From assembly GCA_003833135.1 (NCBI GenBank), contig QZLH01000257.1:34421-59550 (forward strand): a stretch of 25,130 nt of DNA. Direction: 5' to 3'. This stretch comes from Oehlia diaphana. Lineage: Eukaryota > Glomeromycota > Glomeromycetes > Glomerales > Glomeraceae. The notes below the pieces were generated by a model. That model ran no database searches and was not told the origin of the DNA. It saw nothing but the letters and a program-made list of their open reading frames with translations. Each line of letters starts with the position of its first letter. Position 1 is the first letter of the stretch. The position numbers and the translations under genes were made by a program. Shown here in pieces: positions 10,106 through 20,323 of the stretch.

Positions 10106-11310
10106 TCCGACATAAAAAAATTATTTTTATTGTTTGAAAGTATCTATTATGATACCATCCTTTATATGATATTTTTATTATATTTTTATAAACATTTATA
10201 GCTACTAAGACTATATAAATTTTTATTTTACTTTATATTTCATTAAAATATACTTACTTTTTAAAAATATATGTTAAAAATTCCATATATATGAGAAATG
10301 GGTTTTTTATTAGTGAAATGGGTTTTTTCACAGCTCTTTTACGTTTAATAATTTAAGTTTCGCAAATGTAAATTTTTGTTCAACTTATTATTTAGTCAAG
10401 TGATCATCAATCAGATGATTTTTTGGTATTACAAAACAATTTTGAGTAACAAAAAAATTGTGAAAATCAATTCAATACCTCTTTAATGCAGAGTAAACAA
10501 ATCAGCCCATATGTACACCATCTTCTATATAACTTTCAACATTGACCAACTTAGAACAATTTTATCTTTGTCCCAATACATATATTTTCTTTCTAATAAG
10601 TGCTCTTCAGACTCACTTCTTAACAATTTATCTTAATTTTCAAGTTCCCTTAATATTCCTTTCATTTTTTCCTCACTATTGTTAAATTACATTTATTAGT
10701 TCTAATATAGAACATTAAAAATTAATTGTCTCTACTAAAACTAAATCATGTTCTGTTTGCAATTGTTTAAATAGTACTATTATTACTATTGTAGCTAGGC
10801 TAATAAATTTATAAAATTTTAGAGATCCAAAATAATTTTCTATTATTTCAGTTTTCATATGATTAAACTTGCAGTTTTTTAAGTTTTCCTATCATATTTA
10901 TGCCCATTAAGATCTTAAAATACAAGAAGATAAATAAGGCCAATAGGATTATCTATGCAGTTTTTTATTTTTGACCCATTATTATTTGTTAATGCAATAA
11001 CTTTTTCCCCTATATTTCACTTATTAAAATTTTTAGCTAATAGTATATTTTCCATTATTATATTTCCAAAAAGCTTAAAAATTTTACCATTTCATTAATT
11101 ATTTTTCATTTAAATTAGACATTTATGAAAACTACATATTTAGAAAATTTGGAATCTTTGAAAATATATTAGTTTTTGTGGAATAGAATCGTTTAAAAAT
11201 TGTTATAATTTCAATTAATTTTTGTGTTCAGTGAGATAATGGAAGTGAGCATTTTTCACAACTATATCTATATATGAGCTTAATTTTGAACTTATATATT
11301 CTTAATTTAT
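10106..11310. other. AT-rich stretch with faint minus-strand coding traces
   Basis: A short direct duplication of GAAATGGGTTTTTT lies at about 10297-10327. On the minus strand near 10915-11010 a piece reads KVIALTNNNGSKIKNCIDNP then IGLIYLLVF and a stop, which looks like a coding fossil but cannot be assigned. Nothing else is supportable. Confidence 0.35.
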
Positions 11311-11650
11311 AGGAAATTGCTGGCTTAATAATAATAAATCATCTGGTTTGTATTTGTTTCCCATCATCATACAAGATGTACCTTGTGCTACAAACCAATT
11401 TTGATTATATGTATAGCCTGACATCATCAATTTGAATTGAATTTCTGTCAAATTTTTGATATCTGAAGTTCTGATTTTTTGAAGTTCCGATCATTATATT
11501 TGCTATGTCAAGAAAGTAGGTATTACAGCTTCTTTTTTAAAGGTTTAATACTATTTGTTAATGCATATGTACCTGAAATTTCCACACTAACTTTAAGATT
11601 TGGGGCATATTGACAGTAGAACTTAGACTATTATTATGAGGGTGGATTTA
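11311..11650 (-). pseudogene. Decayed coding remnant, unidentified
   Basis: On the minus strand the upstream part reads FYCQYAPNLKVSVEISGTYA followed by LTNSIKPLKK. After frame changes and stops it continues as IRTSDIKNLTEIQFKLMMSG, YTYNQNWFVAQGTSCMMMGN and KYKPDDLLLLSQQFPIN, then a stop. The blocks are long, free of low complexity and on the same strand as the Helitron-like fragment at 13501-13605, so they may belong to the same old element. No domain is recognised, and an unrelated host gene is equally possible. Confidence 0.4.
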
Positions 11651-13431
11651 GAACAGCTTTTTCTAAATTCTAACATCTGCATTATTAAGCTTTTATTTAC
11701 AATTATAATGTTCCTTATTACTTAATAATCTGCCTCTTTTTGGGATTCCAAATATTTATGCTATGATAAATTTGTAATTATATTAATTATTGTTTTTTGT
11801 TATTTACTAAAAGATAGAATTTACATTTATAAATTAATCTATTTGCTTTATCCAATCATTTCCAATGCTTAATTGAGGTATATTGAAGAAATACCATTTA
11901 CATACTTAGCATTTGATTAAATCATCATCTCTTCCCAAATTATCATCACTTTATTCTAAATGTAGTTGTCATCTCTTTCCAAATTATCATTTCAATCTAA
12001 ATCATCAGTTTACCTTTACTCAGTGACTTCTTACTACTTTTTCTATTTATACTTTTTGTAATTAATACATATAACAAGTCCCAACAAATTGTGTGGAATT
12101 TTTATTTTTAAATCTTAAATTAAAAGTATAATAGCATGTTCAGAAAATCTTAATTGCTTAATATACTCCATATATATGTTTATAACTTAGAAATTCTTAA
12201 TTGTGTAGTGGATAAATTTCTGATGATTTGTAAATAGATTAAATAGATTTACATTTTATTATTTTTCTTAATGAAATTTTTTAAAAAACAATTCATTTTC
12301 ATTGATTTTTGTGGGTATCAAGTCACAAATTCTTGTCAAAATAAATAATTAAGATTGTTTAAGAACAAAAATATGATGTAGATTTTGTATTGATAAGTGA
12401 CATCAATATACAGCTATAAATTTGATTCAAATAAATGCACCATATACTAACAGTAATCTTAAGTTGGAGAGTAAATAAATATTTATAGAAAAAATTTATT
12501 ATTTTTCATATAGTGTTAAAGAATTTTTATGCAGCAAAATAACTGAGTTGTTTTTTATGTTAATTAAAGTCTTTGTAGTCCAGTTTGAAGATTACTTCTT
12601 CCTTTTCTTCACTTCTAATCTCCCCATGCCTGATCTTTTCTTCTTCCTTTCTTTAGCTTGATCTCCTCATGTCCGATTTCTTCTTTTTTCTCTTCCTCTC
12701 CCCCTCTTAACCCTTTTAAAAATATCCGCTCCTAACCTCCAAATTGATTAAATATGTTGTTAGGGATTAACTCCCTATTTTGTCTAGTTCTAGTTGCTTG
12801 AATTATGTTTTTCTCATGATCTTTAAAACTTTTCTGATTTTGTCTTCTCCAGTGTCTAGGCAAAAGACACTTGTTCATAAAATGTGCTTTTTGGTATCTT
12901 TATATTTTTTGTATATGAAATATTTTAAGAAAGTGAGAAGCTATTCATTGCAAGTAAGGTTGTTATGTTCTCATTGTACTCTTTTGAGGCTTTTGAAATT
13001 CTGTAAAATCTATTTTAATGGCAATGTCAATTAAAGATTCTCTTCTCTTAAGAATTGCTTAAAAGTTTTCAAATTGTTACACTAATATCCAGATTGTTAG
13101 AAGAAAAACAGATATTGCTTTGCAATTAATATTTCCTTATGAGTTGATGAAATTTAATCACTTCTTTTTCCATTAGAGTTAATAACTCTTTTACCATGTT
13201 TTATAATACTCTTTAAAGACAATTATAATAAATTTATTACTTAAATTTTTAAAATATTTGTGTCAAAAAGACAATGATCTCCAGAGTTCCACATTTAGTT
13301 CTTCCATGATAAGCTTTTATTCCTCTAGTTTTAAGGTATTCTATCAGGACAAGTCTGAAATAAATATAGCCAGGTTCTGTACTCCCTTTCATCTTGGTTA
13401 TTTTGTATCTTTCTAAAACTTTATCTTTACA
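11651..13431. other. Gene-poor stretch with a pyrimidine-rich partial duplication
   Basis: No supportable gene. At about 12590-12720 the plus strand is CT-rich and holds two diverged copies of a TCTAATCTCCCCATGCCTGA / TTGATCTCCTCATGTCCGAT type unit, each followed by a TTTCTTCTTYY run. The plus open frame at 12780-13034 is rich in F, L, S and C, as expected for a non-coding T-rich strand, and has no recognisable domain. Confidence 0.4.
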
Positions 13432-13505
13432 AATCATAATTAATTGAATAATATTATCTATATTTAACAATCATAAATAATTGAGTAATATTATCTATAT
13501 TTAAC
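13432..13505. repeat. 37-bp tandem duplication
   Basis: Two adjacent 37-bp copies (13432-13468 and 13469-13505) of the block that ends in ATATTATCTATATTTAAC differ at only a few positions. The second copy abuts the stop codon of the Helitron-like fragment. Confidence 0.85.
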
Positions 13506-13605
13506 CACCAATTCTATGATACAGAGCACCTTGAATTCTAAAAGTATAAACACCAGCTCTAGCATTTGGAAGATTTTCATCAATGTTTGCCCGGAATCTT
13601 AGCAT
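13501..13605 (-). pseudogene. Helitron Rep/helicase-like fragment
   Basis: A 34-codon open frame starts at the ATG at 13605 and stops at 13501. It reads RFRANIDENLPNARAG followed by VYTFRIQGALYHRIGG. The block G-x-Y-x-F-R-I-x-G-x-x-Y-H-R-I-G matches what I know of the conserved segment of Helitron rolling-circle proteins, just ahead of the Rep catalytic region. The upstream CC-x-GGK-like part and the downstream HUH and helicase parts are not visible, and the frame ends at the edge of a 37-bp tandem duplication. It is therefore a small fossil of a rolling-circle transposon. The family call rests on this one short block. Confidence 0.55.
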
Positions 13606-14388
13606 TTAATGAAATACTTATAATATTTTCCAGAATGGATTTTTAATCTTATGTAAATTAATAATCTTTGATAATCAATTTGTTAATAGACTTTTCATCA
13701 GTGTGTAATTGAATTGTTGAATATTAATTAATGGGTTATTATTTAATTCATTTTGGTATAATAAACATGAACATGGCATGTAAGTGCAGATATATATTCC
13801 CAAATAAAATATCATAATTATTACTTTTTCCTTTGGAATTATTTATTATAGTCCATTGTAATTACTAAAGCTGCAATTTTTGATTTAATTTTCTATTCAT
13901 ATACTAGATTAATTTTTATATTTTATACTTCTATTTTTAATATCTGGAATGATACTCCAATACTATCAAACAAGGTAATATATCTTTGGATAAAGCTTTT
14001 CTGTAATTAGGTTAAATATCTTTGAAATATATAAAAATCATTAGTGTGTAAAATATTCCTTGGCTTCAGTTGTACTACCATATAAATATAATTTTTCATA
14101 TGGTAATTATAATAAATTCCAGAGAATTCATGGCAAAGATAAATCTTAAATATCCAAAGAATTACATTAAATTTGCAGATTATCTACTAGCAGTAAAAGT
14201 CTGAAGATAAATTGTCTTTAAGAGTTCATATATACTCAAGGCTCAACCATGAATAGCTATAAACATTATTATATTTCTTGAGTAACTCGATGTTAAAAGT
14301 AAAACTATGTGGCAGAATGAAAAATAATAATCAGTATATTCATGTCCACTACTATAGCAAAGAAATAGTACTAAATGCAATAGTATCA

Positions 14389-14616
14389 TTTTTCTTTCAA
14401 TTGATCTATATATAGAAAACCTATGAAAGTATTGCAAGAAAAAGAATTTAAAACAATATATATCTCTCTCTCATCTATTGGATTGATAACAGTATATTTA
14501 ATAGGATCTAATTTCTGTGAGCAAGTAATAGGAATTTGTTGCTGTATTCCTTCATATTTAATAGTAATTATATTTTGTCCATAATAATCAATATTAGCAT
14601 AACTTTCTTTGAGAGT
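14389..14616 (-). pseudogene. Open coding fragment, 76 codons, unidentified
   Basis: The minus strand is open for 76 codons between a stop at 14617-14619 and a TGA at 14386-14388, with no in-frame ATG near its start. It reads TLKESYANIDYYGQNIITIK, then YEGIQQQIPITCSQKLDPIK, then YTVINPIDEREIYIVLNS. Residue use is balanced and protein-like, quite unlike the surrounding AT-rich frames. It lies upstream, on the same strand, of the Helitron-like fragment at 13501-13605 and may be the N-terminal side of that element, or an exon of a lost gene. I do not recognise the family. Confidence 0.4.
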
Positions 14617-14619
14617 TTA

Positions 14620-15470
14620 ATGTTAAAAAAATAAGAATTTATGAAATAAAGTGAAAATAAATTGATGATAACTATGGAGTAGTAAAATAAGCACCCAAGA
14701 TTTTAAGTTTCTGTTAGACTATTTCAATGATTGAAAATACTATATTTAATATAAGTATATTCTTCAAAAAACTTTACTATATCATAATATAAAATATGAG
14801 GTTTAAAAAAATTATAATTGCAAAGTAAAATATTGTGGGGAGTAAAGAAAAGAGAAAGAGAAATAAAAGCTTTGAATCAAACTACTAGCATATGGAAGAC
14901 TAAAATTCTTGTCTTGAAAATTTTAGCAAAGTGATCAGTGGAGAGCAAATTAAAAATTAAAAAATTAGTTTTTTAAGATTTTTCTAGTACTTCTTTTTCT
15001 TATATATAAAATTATCAACTAAAAAACAATTTAATGGCAAGGTGTGGGAATTTTTTAATGTTCATCAAGCACTTTTCCCATTCTTACCAGTCTACATATC
15101 TATTTAATTTATTATTAAGAATTATTTCTAGTATATTCTCTTAAGGCTAATAATAAATATAGTGAAACACACTTGAGTGTTGAATATTTTTTAATGTTGG
15201 ACCAATAACAAAACTCTACTTTTCAATACTTATTTTTCTTGTAGGCTTTTTTCTAATAATGAAACTCTGCTTCTTTTTTTTATTAGTCAGGCTTTATTTT
15301 TCAAAGGGCGATTTTAGTAATTTTCAACGTTAATATGTTGTAATTTTTTAGAGTTTTTGTAATATTTCTTATATTTTCATTCTTTTTTTCTATAAATTTA
15401 TCTTTATATACAATGAATACTAAATTGATGTATTACTATTAAATATTTTGTCTTATTTTAATTAATCCAT
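14620..15470. other. AT-rich spacer
   Basis: I see nothing supportable beyond a short lysine-rich plus-strand frame near 14845-14985, which looks like chance in A-rich sequence. Confidence 0.4.
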
Positions 15471-15478
15471 GTTACAGT

Positions 15479-15622
15479 TAAAGATGGCAATGGTTGATTA
15501 TGATCGGTTATACTATTTTACTTAAATAATTGGTTAAATGTTAAATGGTTGGTCAAACAGTCAGTTAAATGGTGGTTAAATGGTTGGTTAAATGGTTATG
15601 ATTATAACCATTGCCATTCCTA
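15479..15622. mobile_element. Second, diverged hAT-type MITE of the same family
   Basis: A 144-bp insertion is flanked by the 8-bp duplication GTTACAGT (15471-15478 and 15623-15630). Its ends are TAAAGATGGCAATGGTT on the left and, as reverse complement, TAGGAATGGCAATGGTT on the right. These correspond to the termini of the 8544-9021 element. The interior again carries GGTYRGTTAAATGGT-like units (15530-15595), but here mostly in one orientation. Compared with the larger copy, C-to-T type changes at CG sites (CAACGG becoming CAATGG) and a shorter array suggest an older copy. Confidence 0.85.
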
Positions 15623-15630
15623 GTTACAGT

Positions 15631-18207
15631 AGTTTAGTGATATCTGTGTATGATGGTATTTTTATTCAACTGGTCTGCATAAAATACTAATTTCTTCCTG
15701 TAGTTATTCAGAATTGGTTTGTTGCTAGAGCAGATTTATAAACATGTCATGGATTTCAGCAGATAAAATAGAGTTGTCCCTTAAAATATAAATGTATTGA
15801 AAAAAATCTTGTGATAATTTTTTTCAGCATCTTTGGAAGAAGGAGAGGAAGTTACACAAACAAAAATTCTGCAGAAGAACTGCTGGTTGTGAGGAAAAAG
15901 AAAAGTTTTTTTGAATGACTTTCTAAGATTTTGATCCTTAAAAGGCCTTGCTGTAAGCTACAATCAATTAAGTCAATTTTCGAAAAATGTAAAAAACTTG
16001 CACCCGAAATCTTGACTCTTTTTAATATTTTAATGTCATCATCATCAATAGACAATTTTTGTTTTTCAAGAAATTAAATCAAATCTTCAGTGATCCAACT
16101 TTTTATTATGCCTTTATATCCATGCTAATAAAGAGGATAATTCATTCAAATGTATAGCCAATAAAACTTGAAATAAAGAAGGTAGAAAACATAAGTATAC
16201 AAGTACTTTTAATTCCATCATTGTTTTTCTATTCATAATGGAATAACAATTTAAAATGCAAAAAGTTGTGTTTTAAATATTGTAAAACATCTGGATTAGA
16301 TTGTATATTCTTTACTTGAAAGGTGAGTTCTTTTATAAATGTTGTAAATAGTCATATAGTTGTTATTTTTAAGGATAGTATATAGTTGTTTATAAACTAA
16401 TAAAATGGTATTTGTACACAAATATCATTTGATTTGGTAAGAAATATTACATGCAATTTTTTTTTTGCTTTTTAATTTATTTTTTAGAGAAATATTCATC
16501 TTGGTAGGCTATGTAGATACTGTAAGTAATTATTAAATAACAAATTTTTCAATTTGAAATTATTACTGTTTGGACTGACAGCCACGGTAAGGCTTATATA
16601 AGGCTTATTCCCATGTTATAATATTAAATTATGAATTCCTTCATAAATAATATTGGTATTTTTTAAGTTCAATTACTTAGATTACCAAAGCCTTCTGGCT
16701 TAGACTGGTGGCTATGGTAAGCTTCATCTTAATTAATTTTTCCTCATAAAATATTAATATATTTTGGTAATTTTGATAATCGTTTGTAAAAACCTACAAA
16801 TAACTGCCACAAAGCCATATTGCAAAGCCATGCTACAAAGCCACCTTAGATGAGATGATTAATTCTAAAGTGTACTATGATCCTAAAAAATCAATATTTG
16901 AGTTGTTAACTTAGCAAAATATTAATAATATAAAATGTTTGTTTATAAAAATTTTAAAGTTGATTTATACTGCACATTATTAAATAAAAATTTAACATTG
17001 ATAGTGTAAGATACTTTTTTTTTATACAAATGATAGTAAATATAAGAAATTAATTTTATGTAAGTATAAAAGTGAAATATTACATTTTATTCTGTTTGTA
17101 AGTGAGAAAGAGAGAAAACTTTTTTAATAAAAAAAAAAATAAGATGTAAATAACAAAATCTCTAACCATTTTTGTTTTCAACCGTCTTTGATTTGACTTT
17201 TTTTGGTGACACAAATTTTATTCACGATCACGTTTATTACGTGGTTCATTTTATACAATTTTTCTGAAACAATTTTTATTTCTATATTATCCACAAAATT
17301 TATTATTTGAGGATGAGATTTATATTAAGAGAACTTTTCCTTAACAAAATCATGATTCCATCACGCTGATTACTTAGTAGGATTGCGTATGATTGATATA
17401 ATAATTGATTCATAACAAATCCATTAGCTTGAATTTTCATCGTCTTTTTCTATTTTATTCAATGTTTATAATATAAAATCATTACATAAACAAAAATTTA
17501 TCACACATAATAATAGAATATTTCAAATATAATTTAAATATTTAATGTCTGTTTAGAGCATCCCAAAAATTGGTTAATCCAGTTAAATACCATTTGAGTC
17601 ATAATTTTGGAAAGGATAACTTGTAACCTGATTTGTAACCAGCTCTTGGCGCAGATCAGGAATGATCAAGTGAAATTTTGGATAAAAAGAAAACGGAAAA
17701 AATTTTAAAGTAGCATTGTACTATTATGGAAACAATTACAATTTTATATGATAAATTAAATAGATATTAAAATGAAAACTTTTGACGAGTCATATTTATA
17801 TTGTTCAATTAAAAATTGATTTTATTTATGTAAAATAAAAACTTACATATACTCTATAATCAGTATTGAACAAAAACTATATCAAATAAAGAATATTTAA
17901 CGCTCAAATATATAAATAGAATTTTTCAATTAAACCATTATACAGTTAATGCGAATAATTCATGCATTTTGCTTTTCTCTCAATAAAATTTCTAATTATG
18001 GCTAAATCACATTGATTATAATAATTGTGGCTAACTTTTTGTACGTAGTTCTCTTCAATTTCTATTTTTTTCTTTTTTTCATTTTTTTTTCATTTTTTTT
18101 TCATTTTTTTTGACGTTTTATAATATTGATTTTCATAACATTCTTAATAATACAAATATTCGTCAAATTTTTTTCATTCCTAAACATACACCTTTCTGTT
18201 ATTCTAG
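15631..18207. other. Long gene-poor stretch with a few short repeats
   Basis: No supportable gene. Notable items are GACTGACAGCCACGGTAAGG (16573-16592) and a related GACTGGTGGCTATGGTAAGC (16703-16722); a run of three CAAAGCCA words at 16809-16843; a repeated TTGTAACC near 17620-17640; and about three copies of CATTTTTTTT at 18079-18109. The minus frame at 15852-16055 is a poor, frame-ambiguous candidate and was left out. Confidence 0.45.
16699..16850. repeat. Possible small inverted-repeat element with AAAGCCA repeats
   Basis: The left side reads TTAGACTGGTGGCTATGG. The right side reads CATGCTACAAAGCCACC then TTAGA, so GGTGGCT and AGCCACC face each other and TTAGA occurs at both edges as a possible target duplication. 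The match is short and imperfect. Confidence 0.3.
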
Positions 18208-18504
18208 AATATTCCATTTATAAAAAATATAATTTTTGTCAATGTTAACGCTAAATTAACGTGTGAAGAACATTTTGGTGTTTCCCTTTGTAATGAATGT
18301 CAAAACGAAGTCTGGAATTTTGGAAGAGATCCATTAGGATGTGGTTTCTTTAATTACGCATATAGTGAAATCCAACATACTTCATTTTTTTTAAAGTATA
18401 ATTTAACTGCCTATGATAAAGTCATTACTAACTTATGTTCACTAAACTTTTCATGCAGTTACGAAGAGGGAAAAAATATGAAAATCTCGATGTATAAATT
18501 CTGA
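18208..18504 (+). CDS. Possible terminal exon of a small cysteine-rich protein
   Basis: An open frame of 98 codons follows a good acceptor (TTCTGTTATTCTAG, ending at 18207) and ends in TGA at 18502-18504. It has no usable in-frame ATG near its start, so it would need an upstream exon, which I could not place. Six cysteines (exon residues 19, 28, 31, 45, 77, 83) occur in KLTCEEHFGVSLCNECQNEV, DPLGCGFF and NLCSLNFSCSYEEG. The even cysteine count, with Trp and Gly, is unlike random AT-rich translation. It could be the mature part of a small secreted protein, part of a zinc-binding domain, or a relic. Its 3' end lies about 100 bases from the truncated end of the kinase pseudogene on the opposite strand. 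No family is recognised. Confidence 0.4.
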   Translation, partial: NIPFIKNIIFVNVNAKLTCEEHFGVSLCNECQNEVWNFGRDPLGCGFFNYAYSEIQHTSFFLKYNLTAYDKVITNLCSLNFSCSYEEGKNMKISMYKF

Positions 18505-18599
18505 TTTATGAATAGTTTCAAGTCTAAAATAAGGAAATTAATCAATATATTAGAAATTATTATAAATAAATATAGTAAGCATACTAATATAGATAACCT

Positions 18600-19930
18600 T
18601 CTGAAATTTGCCATAAAATAGCTAATTTTTGGTTTATCCCATGTAATTTTTGTAAATTCTTTTGTAAAATATTATGTAAATCTCCTTCTGGTGCATATTG
18701 CATAGTTAAGATATAATCACCAAATTTAGGATCTTTTGTAAACCCATAAGTTCTAATAATATGATGTTCAACTCGATAGCAATATTGATTTGATTTTAAC
18801 TATAAATTTTAAGATTAAAAAGGTTAAAAACAAACTATTTACTTTGTAATCATAGTAAATAATTTAAATACAATTTACTGTATTTACCTCATTTAATAAA
18901 TATTTACTAATTCCTTGAGAATTATTAAACTTTTTAATATGACAGTTTCATTACTTCTTCTCTCTCTTGGATAATTATTGTTTATTGAACCACCTAACCA
19001 AGTCGCTTGATATATGATACCAAATCCTCCCTTTGCTATTTCTTTTACATTTGTAAAATTGAGAATATGGTATCCATTCCATCAATATTTCTGCTCTATT
19101 ATTCCTAAACGTACTATAAATTGTATTTGGGCGAAAGTGTTTGTCAATATTTTTTATTTCGTCAGTAAATCTAGTTATTTCCAATCGATTGTGAATTTCA
19201 AGTCTTAAATTATCAAGAAAATCATCTAAATCACTATTCCCATTACTAATTTTTTCTATATCAAAAATTATTGATGATACTCTTTTACACTTTTTATATT
19301 ATGATTGATTTGTAACGCCAAAAATAACATTTGTTGTTAAACAATATCTACAACTAGTATAAAATATAAAACAATTTTCACAATCCTTTTGACAGTACGA
19401 TGTAAATTTTAATTTTGAATGACAAGCATCACCATGTTAAATAAATAATTGGTATAGGCTTTTTAGTCAAAGTTGATTCTGTATATCCGGAAGAAATTAG
19501 ATAACAATTTGAACATAATCTAAATTCGCCATATGTAATTTTTTTCATGGAATGCCTTTCCACATAATTTACAATTTTCTTCACTAATAATCGCATTATT
19601 GATTAAATTATCATTCCCATTTCCATAAAAAGAATAAATATCATCGGATTTGTTTAAAGTATAATATTTCTAAGCAATTTCAACAGCATTCTGAATATTT
19701 TGTGGTTCTTTTGTCCTACTTATTTCATGCTCATTACATTCTAAGTTCCTTGTAAATATATACACATCCAAATATAAATTTTTATCAGTTATATTAGTAA
19801 GGTAACACAATAAACATTTTTTGCAGTATTTTGCAGTATATGTTTTATCGGCAACGAATACAATTGTTATTATTGCTATTGAATGAAATAAATGAAATCG
19901 GCACAGGACTAGATTTTAATTTTGCCGTCG
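18600..19930 (-). pseudogene. Protein-kinase pseudogene with cysteine-rich N-terminal region
   Basis: Reading the minus strand from about 19930 downward gives cysteine-pair segments (YCKKCLLCYL; NCKLCGKAF; FRLCSNCYLISSGY; CQKDCENCF with CRYCL) that resemble zinc-ribbon front ends. A linker, SSIIFDIEKISNGNSDLDDF, then WIPYSQF, leads into a kinase N-lobe: the glycine loop AKGGFGIIYQATWLGG near 19000-19045, then VILKS carrying the likely ATP-binding lysine. After an 88-nt intron (18800-18887) comes HHIIRTYGFTKDPKFGDYIL, then MQYAPEGDLHN and LAILWQIS. There are at least three frameshifts (about 19058, 18925-18955 and 18640-18690) and several stops (e.g. near 19300 and 19670). The reading ends before the HRD catalytic loop, so no active kinase can be made. 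This kinase architecture is abundant in Glomeromycotina. Confidence 0.8.
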
Positions 19931-19994
19931 GAAAATGCCTGCAATTCTTGAAAAGACATTAAATCGAGAATCTTTTATTATAAAGTACAATTAT

Positions 19995-20095
19995 TAGAAT
20001 TGACCAATGAAAATTTTATTTTAACTTCCCTAATATTTCTCTCTAATTCTTTAAATTACTATTTTGTTACAATCTTTAAAGCAATGTAAAAGATC
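19995..20095 (+). pseudogene. Relic of a BTB exon (opposite strand to the intact gene)
   Basis: The plus strand reads ELTNE, then in a shifted frame NFPNIS, matching the first-exon end of the BTB gene (ELSNE...NFPNIS). The DNA is about 85-90% identical, by eye, to the reverse complement of 22017-22108. The two relics thus form an inverted repeat around the intact gene. Confidence 0.65.
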
Positions 20096-20323
20096 AATTT
20101 CAAGTAATTAAAATGCAATTTATACATATAACTATATACCATTATTGTTTAGAAACTATTAAAATGCTTCCATATACTATATGTTTATTTAAATTTTCAA
20201 ATTAATTTAAACCAGAATCTTATTTTATAACCTGACACATGAAAAGGGAAAAAAATGTATCTATATTTCTGAACTGATTTTCTTAAATAAAAAAGCCACA
20301 TCAAGATAGGAATGGCAAACTAG

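Noticed and set aside
9765..10113. Overlapping open frames on both strands
   Set aside because: They translate the tandem repeat, including its inverted ends, in both directions.
12780..13034. Plus open frame of 84 codons
   Set aside because: Residue use (F, L, S, C) reflects T-rich DNA; no domain or splice support.
15852..16055. Minus open frame of 67 codons
   Set aside because: No recognised domain, a serine/phenylalanine run at its end, and no neighbouring exons.
20306..20317. TAGGAATGGCAA, like a hAT terminus, just past the BTB stop codon
   Set aside because: The same stretch recurs beside the relic at 24651 as gene-end sequence without a facing terminus or 8-bp duplication.
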